From: Laguncularia racemosa
Lineage: Eukaryota; Streptophyta; Magnoliopsida; Myrtales; Combretaceae
Length of the DNA stretch: 64,000 bases
Direction of reading: 5' to 3'
NCBI GenBank assembly: GCA_037954665.1
Contig: JBBMOL010000057.1
Location: 248,001-312,000 of the forward strand
Positions 35,430 through 47,160 of this stretch are shown here, in pieces; the stretch's first letter is position 1, and the number at the start of each line of letters is the position of its first letter. A program made the translations under genes and the position numbers. Under the pieces are notes generated by a model. That model searched no databases and had not been told where the DNA came from. It worked only from the letters and a program-made list of their open reading frames with translations.

Positions 35430-36840
35430 TTTATCACATTATTATCAGGGAATTAATTAGGGAACTAACTGAGAAATTTATAAGTTAAGTTCCTTCTTTT
35501 TCTTCCTTTTATGCGTCGAAATACATTTGATTACTAAAAAGCCTTGAAAACAATATAAAAAAGAACGATTTATTAAAATTTACGGGCTAATTGGATTGGT
35601 GAGTAATAAATATTAACATATGGCAATATTTCCCTGTCCTAAGAAGAATGGTCATATACGGTCCTATTCCGTGCTGCAAAGCATTCACCATGTACAGGAG
35701 AGCATTGAAATTTATGGACCTATAGATTTACCGAGCATTGCATAGTCAAATAGATTTCTAAACTGAGTATTAGATATGACAGTAAATGCTCTGGTTTCAA
35801 ATTTTTTAAATTAATAAATATAAGGTATACGATATATTATATAATCTTGCTCTTATCTTGAAACCCATTTAATACCGGTATTCTCTATACTAAAAGTTCT
35901 AAGTTTAAAGGCACCTCCTAAAATTTCCATGATTCTAACTAGGGAAAACAATGGAGCAAGTAATTATAGGATACTTCACCTGTTCAACCCAATAACAACC
36001 CTATGAGTAATTTTTATCAAGTTTTGTGATTTCAAAAAGCTCAATAAGAAGCCTAATCCAAAAAAAAAAACGATATTAATAATAATAACTGTTCTTAATC
36101 TATGTAACACATACATACTTTACATTAATTCTACTTTTTACTCTATCTTTTTCTTATCTTGTATAAACTATATAAACCGACCTATCCCTATAAGGTTTAT
36201 GACCCTATAAAGTCGAGTTTCGATAATAGGAGTAAAATTCCTATAGGGTTTTTTTTTTTTTAAGTTTTGGAAAATGCTAAATCCTAGAGTGGCGAATTAA
36301 AGTTCTATAAAACTGTTCCAAACCTGCATTAATTGCATCCATAAACATGTATATATAGCTAATATACATGATTTAATTTGATAAATATAATGAAAATTAA
36401 ATTGTATTGACCTAATATAAAAACGGTTATTTTAAGTATCTCTCAACCAAGTAATTACATTAATCTCAATTCACTAATTTAACTTGATATAACATTTCGT
36501 TTTTTGTTATATTTTATATTTTTAGGTTTTTTTAGAAATTTTCTATATTTATTTGTTCTAATTACATTTAAAAGCGTTTAAATCACAACTTGAATATAAT
36601 GATTTAAAATATGTATGACTAAAAGTATTTCAACATAAATTTTTTTTTGATGTCAAAAAAAAAAAGAAAAAATAAAAGCTCAAAGATTCGATAACGTAAA
36701 AGAGTACATGGCCAATTGATTTATTTTTTCTTATAATATCCTGGTAGCAAATGATCTTGACAATCACTATTGACCGATATGCTTTTCTTTAATCGGACCC
36801 TCAAAAAATAATGAAGGTTGGCAAATTGTATAAGCCACGC
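35430..36840. other. Distal upstream flank of LEA_2 copy F
   Basis: No gene. Colinear with 34080-35090 and partly with 22490-22990, with an extra AT-rich stretch around 35930-36300 that includes a T run at 36247-36260. This is the third in a row of the same upstream flank. Confidence 0.55.
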
Positions 36841-36847
36841 ATTCTTT

Positions 36848-37071
36848 GTGGACTGTGGACCCATCGAAGCTTCTCTTGATGAGTAACTCTACCTGCCATG
36901 AAACAAAGTGGCTTCACACACAGAAAGTCACAACATCTAGAGAGTCAACGAGATACACTGATAAACAACGTCTACCATTTAAGAAAGTTCACGTGCTCTC
37001 TCCAGTCTCCACTATTTCTTGGAAAGGACCTTTCATCTCCGATGTTGCTGCTCTCTCCCAAACTATATATA
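36848..37071 (+). promoter_or_regulatory. Promoter of LEA_2 gene F
   Basis: GTGGACCCATCGAAGCTTCTC.TTGATG (36848-36880) is the clearest form of the palindromic block. GAAAGTCACAACATCTAGAG with AGTCAAC (W-box-like, opposite strand) lies at 36923-36949. A TATATATA box is at 37064-37071, about 140 bases before the ATG. Confidence 0.65.
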
Positions 37072-37211
37072 CTAATGAACCCACACGTCCCAAGACCACA
37101 ACAAACCTGCATCCCTAAAAGTAAAAGAAAAACAGAGTGAAAGAGCATCCTTATCACATTTTTATTTTCCAGTTAAAACCAACATTGGCTTTATACATCC
37201 AGATACCGCAT

Positions 37212-37820
37212 ATGGCAGAAAAGATCCAACAGGTGTACTCAAGAGGCGATGAAGAGTCCTTGCAAATGAAGGAAGAGAAACGGAAGAAGAGGATGAAATG
37301 GGCAGCATATATTGCTGCCTTTGTTGTGTTTCAAACCATTGTTATCTTGGTCTTTGTACTTGTTGTGATGCGCGTGCATAAACCCAAGTTTAGAATAAGC
37401 TCTTTTGAGATCCAAACGTTGACCACCAATGCCCAAACACCTTCATTTGACATAAGTTTCATTGCTCCAATTAAAGTGAAGAATACAAACTTTGGTCCTT
37501 ATAAGTATGATGCCACCACCGTGAATTTTATTTATGGAGGTGTTCAAGTTGGGCAAGTGAATATCCCACAAAGTAAGGCTAATTTCAAATCTACCAAGAA
37601 AATTGATGTTAATGTGACTTTATCCTCTGCTGCATTGACTAGCACATCGAATCTTGGTAGTGATTTGAGTTCTAGGGTTTTGACATTGAACAGCCAGGGA
37701 ACGATGAATGGAAAGGTAGAACTAATGTTTGTATTTAAGAAGAAGAAGTCTACCGATATGAATTGCACTTTGGAAATCGATATATCTGCCAAGACATTGA
37801 AGTCTTTGTCATGCAAATGA
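37212..37820 (+). CDS. LEA_2 (NDR1/HIN1-like) membrane protein, copy F
   Basis: A complete 202-residue member. The open frame extends 25 codons upstream to 37137, but the start at 37212 is chosen because it lies in the ATGGCAG context and aligns with the Met of all other copies, while the upstream part is shared 5' leader. It has a Lys/Arg-rich tail, a membrane helix at about 30-53 and a LEA_2 domain with VKNTNFGPYKYDA, YGGVQVGQ and VLTLNSQGTMNGKVEL. It differs from A in conservative positions (Asn for Asp at VNIPQSK; Asp for Glu at NLGSDLSS). The promoter is complete. It is likely an expressed plasma-membrane or ER protein with a stress or defence role by family. Confidence 0.9.
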   Translation: MAEKIQQVYSRGDEESLQMKEEKRKKRMKWAAYIAAFVVFQTIVILVFVLVVMRVHKPKFRISSFEIQTLTTNAQTPSFDISFIAPIKVKNTNFGPYKYDATTVNFIYGGVQVGQVNIPQSKANFKSTKKIDVNVTLSSAALTSTSNLGSDLSSRVLTLNSQGTMNGKVELMFVFKKKKSTDMNCTLEIDISAKTLKSLSCK

Positions 37821-38700
37821 GCTTGTTAGAGGTTCTCTAAAGAGGATAATGTAGTCTCGAATGATACGATTCATTGATTTCTTTCTATTTTCTTTTACTT
37901 TGTATTACTTTTATGTGCTGCTTATATGCAGTTTACCTACATAGAATTTTATATGGCAATTTCTGGATTGTATTTACATACAATTTACTCTATGGAATTA
38001 TATGATGTGAAATTATCGTTCGGGTTTGCCAAATTAAAATCCAACTACACCAGAACAGTTTGAAAAGATAAAATAAATTCATTTTTAGTGCATTCACACA
38101 ATAACACAGCTTTTGGAAGATATTTTGTTTTGCTCTGTTTCACGCCACGCCTGGTTTCTTCGATCATTGATAAGATTGTGTAGAAATATTTGGTGGCAAA
38201 TGAAAGGCAAAAGATAGAATAGCGCTACTAGTCACAAAAAACATTTCAGATTATTTGAACTTACGACACATCCGTACCATCTGTAAGCAACTAGCATTGT
38301 AGTTTGTCCTTTAAGGTATGGTTATCAGAGTTGCTTGATACATATTTTCATGCCAAGTATTCCATTTTCCTTTGTAAAACTGAAACATTGGTTGATGCTT
38401 AAAATTACAAGGGTACTTAGCCTAGCATCATGCTTGGCTCTCCCAATCCTTACCTTTGTTTTAGTAAAAGTGAGACCATTAATGAGCGGCCCTTTTTATT
38501 TTTTATTTTTTCTCCTTCCTCCAAGCCGTTGAACAATGGCTATGTTGCAACATGATGAATAGTGGAATACTTTTTATTATTTGTTTTTACATGCTTTTAA
38601 ATGTTCAACGAGATAAATTTAATTTTTATTGGCTTTGAATTTTTATTATTTATTTCCCTTTTTAATTTTTTCCATAATAATAAATATGATATTATTGTTA
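37821..38700. other. 3' flank of LEA_2 copy F
   Basis: No gene. 38020-38180 matches 5710-5890 downstream of the truncated copy B (AAATTAAAATCCAACTAC, AACACAGCTTTTG, CTGGTTTCTT), which pairs F and B as related duplicates. A 65-codon frame at 38335 resembles nothing known to me. The flank ends at AATAT (38701-38705), the Gypsy-2 target site. Confidence 0.5.
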
Positions 38701-38705
38701 AATAT

Positions 38706-39274
38706 TGATGGAGACACACGAGGCATGGGCGGACACACGGCTTGTGCCACGGCCGTGTAGTGTTTGGAAGGAACTCACAGAAGTATACACGGCCTCTACA
38801 CACGAGCAGAAGCACGGCCGTGTATTTTACCAGGATTTCCACAAAGACATACACGGTTTCCATACACGGCCGTGTATTCGATCAGGATATCCCACAGAAG
38901 CATGCACGGCTCCCATACACGGCCTGGATACGGCCGTGTATGAGACCGTGTACTAAGCTTGTCACTTGCCCAGAAACATACACGGCCTAGAGGCACGGCC
39001 GTGTATGCGACAAGTTATAGACGTGTATTTTATTATTTATTTCCACGTGTACGCTTAGATTTTTCCCTTTTAGATATTTTACGGGGAAGTATAAATACCA
39101 TTTTGTCAGATATGCTAGGGTTACGTTTTGTTTTATTATCAAATACATTTCGTGAGAGAATTTTCTCCCTTTTCTCGGTTGTGCGCAACCAGATTTGCAT
39201 CAAAGAGTGTTTCTTTGTTGTGTAAAACCAATCCATATTCGGATTCGTTTCGTTTCGCTTTCTGCGCTGCGTTA
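38706..39274 (+). repeat. Gypsy-2 5' LTR with CGGCCGTGT palindrome array
   Basis: 569 bases. Between 38745 and 39010 it carries five CGGCCGTGT sites, each in a unit of about 55 bases containing CACAGAAG or CAGAAACATACACGGC. The last is a perfect 11-base-pair hairpin: CATACACGGCC (38977-38987) and GGCCGTGTATG (38997-39007). TATAAATA follows at about 39090. The terminal CA has mutated to TA. Confidence 0.9.
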
Positions 39275-39307
39275 ATTGGTATCAGAGTAAGGCTATTTCC
39301 TGTGGAG

Positions 39308-41128
39308 ATGTCAACTCATCAAGGCGATGATAGTGGTCGTGTTCTTGACGGTGTTCAAGAGGCGAGGTTTCAAGGGAACCATCAATGGGTTCCAAGGGCA
39401 GAATTCAACGCAATGTATCAGAAGGTCGGGCGTATGGAACGGCGCCTTGATGAACTGATCGAGCGTTTCGATGCTCTGGTGGTAGACCCCAATAGGGTTG
39501 GAGGCGTTGGCAGAAATCCACCACGTGCAGTGGAGGAATTCGGGGGACGCGTGATCCGACCTGTCGTTGAGAACAGGTGGGGGCGTGTGGACAGTGAAGA
39601 GTCCAGCGAAGAAAGTGAAGACATGTACGGGAGTAGGCCACGGCAAGGGCGTGGTGGTAGAGGTGGTGGTCATCGGATGGCTCATCATGGAAACCACCCT
39701 AGAGAAGGTGATTACAGGAGGAACCATGGAGGCTATGATCAAGGGGATGGGGGAGACTATCGTTTGAAGGTTGACATCCCATGGTTCGATGGCAGCCTCA
39801 ACATCGAAGGCTTCCTTGATTGGCTTGTGGAAGTGGACCGGTTCTTCGATTACATGGAAATTCCCGAGGACCGTCGTGTAAGGTTGGTGGCATGCAGGTT
39901 GAAGAGTGGCGCCTCGGCATGGTGGGAGAGGTTACAAAGTAGGAGGCAGAGGGAAGGAAAACACCCGGTGAGATCATGGTATTGCATGAAGCAGTTGCTG
40001 CAGCATGATTTCCTCCCGCCGGATTATGAGCAAATATTGTTCCAACAATATCAGCGGTGCCGCCAAGGACAACATTTCGTGCATGAGTATACGGTAGAGT
40101 TCATGAGGTTGGCGGAGCGGAATGATTTGAGGGAGAGCGAAGGTCAGCAAGTTGCAAGGTATGTAGAAGGACTGAAGCTCCAAATTAAAGACAAGATTGG
40201 GGTTACGATGGTGAGAACCCTTACAGAAGCAAAGAACTTGGCTCTCCGAGATGAACTTGTGTTGCAGGAACAAAGGAGTAGATATGGAGGAGGACGGAAG
40301 GGATATGTAGGTAAAGCTGTGGGTGGTGGTAGTCGGCCGGTATTTGAGAAAAGTAGGACTACACCATATAAACCAACTGAGGACATGTCCAGGAGGGAAG
40401 AGAAAAGTGAGGGGAAGAAACCGATGGAGCAGAAAGGAGCTCAAAGACAGAACAATCCCTATGCCAAACCTATATTGGGCAAATGTTTCCAATGCAACCA
40501 ACCGAGTCATCGGTCAAACGAATGTCCATCGAGGAAGAGCGTCAACATCCTTGATAGGGAAGATGATGAGGAGATCTGCTGTGAGCCCGATGGAGAGGGA
40601 GAATATTATGAGGAAGAAGAAGAAATAGCGGAACCAACATATGTAATTCGGCGCATGATGCTCACCCCGAAGCAAGAAGAGATCACGCAGAGACACCAGT
40701 TATTTCGTATACGGTGTACTATCATGGGGAAATTGTTTGAGCTAATAGTAGACAGCGGCAGTTGCGAGAACATCATAGGAAGGGAGGTTGTGAAACAACT
40801 GCAGCTGCCCATCGAGAATCACCCGAATCTGTACACTATTGGCTGGATTAAGGCAGCCGAGAAAATTGAGGTCAAGGAGAGATGCAGGGTACCTTTCTCA
40901 ATAGGGAAGTACCGCGATGAAGCATTTTGTGACATTGTAGACATGGATGCTTGCCACATCTTGTTTGGGAGACCATGGCAATTTGACGTAGACGCGCAAC
41001 ATGCGGGTAAAGAGAATGTCTACAGGTTGGAGAAGGAGGGTGTGAAGTATACCTTGTTGCCGTTGAAGAGGGAAGGACGAGCTAAAGGAAAGAAGGTTGA
41101 GAGTCGATCATTCTTAACTGTCACTTAA
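39308..41128 (+). pseudogene. Gypsy-2 gag and protease
   Basis: 606 codons from the ATG at 39308, which lies 20 bases after the primer site; the open frame itself runs back into the LTR to 39128. Gag: an N-terminal coiled coil (KVGRMERRLDELIERFD), a Gly/Arg-rich linker, then retrotransposon gag (FFDYMEIPEDRRVRLVACRL, WWERLQ). A classic CCHC zinc knuckle follows (CFQCNQPSHRSNEC). Protease: LIVDSGSCENIIG with intact Asp, and ILFGRPWQFD. The frame ends in TAA at 41126-41128. The pol sequence continues in the same frame, so this stop splits what was one polyprotein, unless it was read through. Called a pseudogene only as part of the broken polyprotein; the gag-protease part itself is intact. Confidence 0.75.
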
Positions 41129-43946
41129 TCTGAGAAGGAAGTGATGGAAGACTTAAGGGAGTCGCGAGTGGTGCACGCCCTCATCGTGAAAGGTGTGACC
41201 GAAGGAGGGGAGGAACTTGATGGAGAAGTGTCAGGAGCAGTGAAGGATCTTCTTGAGGAGTTTAAGGAAGTGGTTCCAGACGACCTACCTGAGGGGCTAC
41301 CCCCTCTGAGGGACATTCAACACCAGATAGACCTGGTGCCCGAAGCTAGTCTCCCAAACCTCCCGCATTACAGAATGAGTCCCAAGGAAGCCGAGATTCT
41401 ACAGGAGAAGGTCCAAGAGCTTTTGGACAAAGGGTTCATCTGGGATAGCTTAAGTCCATGTGCGGTTCCAGCGTTGTTAACTCCCAAGAAAGATGGGAGC
41501 TGGAGGATGTGTGTTGATAGCCGAGCTATCAATAAGATTACCATAGAGTATAAATTCCCTATACCCCGCATCGAGGATATGTTGGACCGTTTGAGTGGCA
41601 CTACTATCTTCTCCAAGATAGACTTGCGGAGTGGATATCACCAAATTCGGATCCGTCCCGGAGATGAGTGGAAGACGGCGTTTAAGACCAAGGAGGGGCT
41701 GTATGAGTGGCTAGTGATACCATTTGGGTTGAGTAACGCACCGAGCACCTTCATGAGGGTAATGAATCAGGTATTGAAACCTTTCAATGGTCGTTTCCTT
41801 GTAGTGTACTTTGACGATATTCTAATATTTAGTAGATCTGAGGAAGAACATTTGGAGCATCTAAAGTGTGTGTTATCTGCACTAAAGGTGAACAAGCTGT
41901 TCGCTAATCTAAAAAAGTGTACGTTTATGTCAAGGTGACTGTTGTTCCTTGGGTTTGTGGTTAGTAGTGAAGGAGTGATGGTGGCTGATGAGAAGGTGAA
42001 GGCGATTAGAGAATGGCCTGTTCCTAGAACTGTTACAGAATTGAGAAGTTTCCTTGGCCTAGCTAGTTTCTATAGAAGATTCATTAGGCATTTTAGTACT
42101 GTTGCTGCCCCCCTGACTGAATGCTTGAAGAAGGGAAAGTTCCAATGGGGCGAAGAATCTGAATCGAGCTTCATGAACTTGAAATAGAGATTGTGTAGCA
42201 CTCCTGTACTAGCGCTACCGGACTTTGAGAAATTGTTCGAGGTGGATTGCGATGCCAGTGGGGTTAGAGTTGGTGCGGTACTATCACAAGAGAGAAGACC
42301 AATAGCCTTTTACAATGAAAAATTGTGCGAAGCAAGGAGGACTTGGTCTACATATGATAAGGAGTTCTACGCCGTGGTAAGGGCCCTTAAAGTGTGGGAG
42401 CACTATTTAGTTGGGAAAGAGTTCATTTTGTATTCGGATTGTGGGGCTCTTAAACACTTGAGTGGCCAGACCCGAATTAGTAAGGACATGCACGCCAGAT
42501 GGATTGAGTTCTTGCAGAGATTTCCTTTCAGATTGATGCACAAGTCGGGTGTGCACAACAAGGTCGCAGACGCCCTGAGTAGAAGAGCGAATTTCTTACT
42601 TACTTTAAGTGCGGACATTGTTGGGTTTGAGAAGCTACGGGAATTGTATGAAAATGATAGCGACTTTAAGGACACTTAGATTAAGTGTACCGACAGGGAA
42701 CCGTATGACGACTATCAAATCCATGAGGGGTATTTGATGAAAGGGAATCAACTGTGCATTCCTGAAACTTCCTTACGGGAAAAGCTTATCCGAGATCTGC
42801 ATGGTGGAGGACTGGCGGGACATATGGGTAGAGATAAGACCCTAGCCGCAGTAACTGAAAGATACTTTTGGCCTCAGATAAGAAGAGATGTGTATCGGAT
42901 TGTGGAAAGGTGCTACATTTGCCAAGTGTCTAAGGGACAATCCCAAAACACTGACCTATATACTCCTCTTCCCGTACCATCAAACATCTGGGAGGACCTA
43001 TCGATGGATTTTATACTGGGTTTGCCTCGTACCCATCAAGGTGCTGACTCCGTGTTTGTTGTAGTTGACAGGTTTTCCAAGATGGCTCATTTCATTCCTT
43101 GCAGGAAGACCACAGATGCACGAGCTATTGCGCGGTTGTTCTTCAAGGAAGTGGTGCGGTTGCATGGAGTCCCAAAATCCATTACTTCCGACAGGAATAG
43201 CAAATTCCTCAGTCATTTTTTGGAGGACTCTTTGGTATCTGTTTGATTCGTCATTGAGTTACAGCAGTACCGCTCATCCCCAAACCGATGGTCAGACCGA
43301 GGTAACTAACAGGACCCTCGAAAATCTCATCAGAAGCATCTGCTGCGAGAAGCCGGGACAATGGGATCAAGCACTGGCTTAGGCTGAATTCGCTTACAAT
43401 AGTTCTGTCCACCGAACTATTGGGAGATCACCATTCTCGGTGGTATACACCAAGACACCACAACATGCGCTGGACTTGCTCAAATTACCCAAGGATATGG
43501 TGGGTGATGTGGCGGCTAAACATATGGCAGAACAACACCAAGCCACTACTGAGGAAGTTAAACGAAAGATAGAGGAGTCCAATGCACGATATAAAGGGGA
43601 TGCAGATAAGCATAGACGGAAGAAGCTCTTTGCAGTAGGCGATCAGGTCATGGTTTACCTCCGAAGAGAGCGTTTCCCTGTAGGGAAATATAGGAAACTT
43701 CAACCCAAGAAGTACGAACCCTATGAAGTTGTACATAAGATAAATGACAACGCATATGTTGTACAACTCCCGGAAGATATGAATATCTCCTATACTTTTA
43801 ATGTTGCGGATCTATCACCTTTTCACCCCGATGATACTCTTTTATATCCGGATGAGAACTTGGGGTCGAGTTCTCCATTAGTGGGGGAGAATGATGGAGA
43901 CACACGAGGCATGAGCGGACACACGGCTTGTGCCACGGCCGTGTAG
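41129..43946 (+). pseudogene. Gypsy-2 pol: RT, RNase H, integrase (broken)
   Basis: RT (41141-41938): TPKKDGSWRMCVDSRAIN, KIDLRSGYHQI, VVYFDDILIFS with the catalytic FDD. RNase H (42191-42600): FEVDCDASG, YDKEFYAVV, DALSRR. Integrase (42734-43400): HHCC zinc finger HGGGLAGHMGRDKTL ... CYICQVSKG, core MDFILGLPRT and TSDRNSKF, and HPQTDGQTEVTNRTLE. The C-terminal domain is GDQVMVYLRRERFPVGKYRK. Stops occur at 41936 (TGA), 42185 (TAG) and 42677 (TAG), another TAG lies near 43379, and a +1 shift near 43210-43246 breaks the integrase. The frame runs on through the purine tract into the 3' LTR, ending at 43944-43946. Confidence 0.8.
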
Positions 43947-44513
43947 TGTTTGGAAGGAACTCACAGAAGTATACACGGCCTCTACACACGGGCAGAAGCA
44001 CGGCCGTGTATTTTACCAGGATTTCCACAGAGACATACACGGTTTCCATACACGGCCGTGTATTCGATCAGGATATCCCACAGAAGCATGCACGGCTCCC
44101 ATACACGGCCTAGACACGGCCGTGTATTCGGACATGAACTTTCACATAATCATACACGGCTTAGAGGCACAGCCGTGTATGAGACCGTGTACTAAGCTTG
44201 TCACTTGCCCAGAAACATACACGGCCTGGAGGCACGGCCGTGTATGCGACAAGTTATAGACGTGTATTTTATTATTTATTTCCACGTATACGCTTAGATT
44301 TTCCCCTTTTAAATATTTTACGGGGAAGTATAAATACCCTTTTGTCAGATATGCTAGAGTTACGTTTTGTTTTATTATCAAATACATTTCGTGAGAGAAT
44401 TTTCTCCCTTTTCTCGGTTGTGCGCAACCAGATGTGCATCAAAGAGTGTTTCTTTGTTGTGTGAAACCAATCAATATTCGGATTCGTTTCGTTTCGCTTT
44501 CCGCGCTGCGTCA
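43892..44513 (+). repeat. Gypsy-2 3' LTR with an extra palindrome unit
   Basis: 622 bases. Colinear with the 5' LTR but with one additional 53-base unit around 44120-44175 that contains a degenerate CAGCCGTGTAT, giving five perfect and one imperfect palindrome sites. The loss or gain fits slippage between neighbouring GCCGTGTAT repeats. Ends GCGTCA. Confidence 0.9.
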
Positions 44514-44518
44514 AATAT

Positions 44519-47155
44519 ATAATATTTATAATTTTTCACATTTTAAAAATCTTTAAAATAATTTGATTTATTGTTTAAAAAGTAATGATAATATGGGTCT
44601 AATAAAAAGATTTAAAGAATTGATAAGTAACTTTAATAAAATAACCCTTGATATAGTAGAAAATTGCTTAGAAAAGATAATTGCTTAGGTAGTTAATGTA
44701 GCATCCTAAGCATCTTCTTTAGATATCTATCTCATCAAGGGAATTTATTTTCATCTTTGAAACCCACTTGCTGAGGAAGAGAGTGGTGAAGCTGAAGAGG
44801 GGCATGATGGTGCTTGACAAGAAGATGCTTGTGATGGAGGGAGAGTGATGATGCTGATAAGCATAGACAAATGGGTACCTATGGGGGAATATTAGTAGAG
44901 CAAACATTTAGGATAGCCGACTACAAGCCAAAGTTGGATTTTGACCAATAGTGGTGGATCCATGGTCGTTGTTTTTAGGGTTCCAATTGAGTAGCATAGT
45001 GAGGTCCCACCATTTATACTCTCACGGGAAGGCTTGATGACTTTTAATAAGGACCTATGCGAAATGATTATTAAAAGTGTTATGGAAGTGTTAATAGCTT
45101 CCACATTATAATTGGGCTAGATGAATTTAGCATATTTAGTATCGTAGGATTAGTTTGATGCGTGTCCATAGCAGAATTGTAGAAAGCGGAGAAAATTCTT
45201 AAGAACTACATATGGCTTCCAAATCTTACAAATTATGATAAGTTCGAATCGATTATCTTGCATATAATGAGAAGAAGGGCAAGAGGGAAGCCACTTGTAG
45301 CACACACTAGAAGGATTTGAGCACTTAGACAATAAAGGGAGATGTGTTTCTATGCAATAGATCTGCAATATAATGTATGAATCTATTAAGTCCCATATGT
45401 ACAATCCATTGTATCTAGCACACTTTAATACAATTTCTTTTTCTTTTTTTTCTTTTTTTTAACACAATTTCATTCTTTGGTGCAAGTAGCGGGCATTGAG
45501 AATTAACCAAAATTAATGTACACCCATACAATTAGAGTACACTGGTTTTTGTTCCACAAGCTACAAGATGTTGGCTTTCATTGCTTTTCCCCCCTCAAAT
45601 TTAGGTACTTTCAGAGTCATGTTATGCAGGAGAAGATGGTGCAGAAGCAACTGGAGGATGAGGTGGGAGTATCGGAGAGGGGGTTAGGACAATTATAATG
45701 TGATCATAATGGAAGAGGTTTTAGGCCACAAAATGGGTACTATTGAGGATTGGGATATGGAGAGTCGATCCTACCTCTTACATGACATCATATGACTAGG
45801 AGGATGATTCTCTCTCGTAAACATCTAGTGTGCCTACGAAGTAAAATGACATACCTTAAAAGCTAGTCGACCTATAATAGAAATACAAAGAGCTATAGTG
45901 ACAAATACTTATATCTAATGTCAATGCAGCATGTCCTTATCCTTGGCCACCTTCAACATCATCCTTAGGTGGCCAATCAGGTGGCTTATCGCAACAACCA
46001 CCTATCCTGCTTCTTTTTCATAGCCTCCTCAAAAATCGTATTTTCAATTGGATCACCATTCTAGCAATTTCCTCGATATTTCACTTTACAACAATAGTTC
46101 TTCGACCTACTTATACAATTTGGCATAAGCTTTCAGATGTCATCTATATTGATGAATCAAAGTGGAGAGCAAGTGACATTTGTTACGTTAGGTTTAGATC
46201 CATCTATTAGGCCCCGCAGAGATTTAAGTTTTTTAGTTATTGTCTACCTTCTTAACTTCTTGTTGTCATGATTTACTACATCGAGACGCTGGTGATTGTT
46301 GTTGGACCACGTTTTCATGCTAGCATTAGTTATGTCATGTGATATTTTGTTCAATTTTTGGGTTGGAAATATTATTATTGATGTTTTCTCTATTGCATTC
46401 AATATTAAAATAATTCGGACATTATCAATTCCCACTATGTTGTTCAATTATATTGATACATATTAATAAAATGTTATTTAAATTACTTTAATAAATAATA
46501 AATTGATATTAATTGTTTTTGAACACTTGATAAATTAAAAAACGAAAATAAAAGCGGAGCTATGTGGCAAGTAAAAATTGCTGCTCCACTTATACCTTGA
46601 CATGAGCAACCAATTCCACTCACCAAAGCGTGCTCCACGACCGAGAATGGCTGAAGACTGTCTCTGAATTTTTTTGGCCGATCACTCCTAACACCAGCGG
46701 AAAAAAAGGATTACTTTGTTAAATTTTGTTTGCTGGAGTAGAAATTGATTTTCCTAGTGTTTTTAATTATAAATTCCAAAAATTTGAAGACATAACTTAT
46801 CCTATAAAGTTCAATACCAATCATAAAACCTAACCGAGATTTAAATCATATGGTTTGATGGGCTCCAATATTCAGCCCTGTTGGATATAATTACCAATAC
46901 GGGGTGTTCTTACACAAGTTTGTTGGCATTCACGTATTTAATATATATTATTAATAAACTTGTCGAAACAAAGTTATTAAGCAATTAAAAATACTGATGA
47001 GAACATAAAATAGTAAATGACGGACAAAAAAGAACCATTACCTCCACCACAAGAGAAGGTAATTCAAATCTGAAATGATTAATTTATAATAATTGCATGA
47101 ACAACTTCGTCCGCATCGTATAAAATAATCTAGGCTAGGAACAGCAAACTGAGTA
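44519..47155. other. Intergenic DNA, no gene recognised
   Basis: Short frames only, none above 84 residues and none matching a family I know. 44710-44920 is moderately G-rich (GAGGAAGAGAGTGGTG) and 45600-46200 has a different, less AT-rich composition, hinting at old coding or transposon DNA, but no motif supports a call. The last 200 bases lead into the promoter of copy G. Confidence 0.5.
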
Positions 47156-47160
47156 ATTAT

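Larger units (their letters stand above)
38706..44513 (+). mobile_element. Gypsy (Ty3) LTR retrotransposon, Gypsy-2
   Basis: LTRs at 38706-39274 and 43892-44513 start TGATGGAGAC. The 3' LTR ends GCGTCA and the 5' LTR ends GCGTTA. A perfect AATAT duplication flanks the element (38701-38705 and 44514-44518). The primer site TGGTATCAGAG (39277-39287, initiator Met-tRNA) and a GTGGGGGAGA purine tract (43881-43890) are in place. The interior reads gag-protease-RT-RNase H-integrase, the Ty3/gypsy order, with no chromodomain recognised. It is damaged by a few stops and one frameshift. LTRs are highly similar apart from a 53-base length difference. Confidence 0.93.

Noticed and set aside
37137..37211. 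Upstream 25-codon extension of LEA_2 copy F
   Set aside because: Part of the shared 5' leader after the TATA box; the ATG at 37212 aligns with all other copies.
38705..39225. Frames of 66-88 residues inside the Gypsy-2 5' LTR, also in the 3' LTR
   Set aside because: They are translations of the palindrome array and appear in both strands and both LTRs; no protein family.
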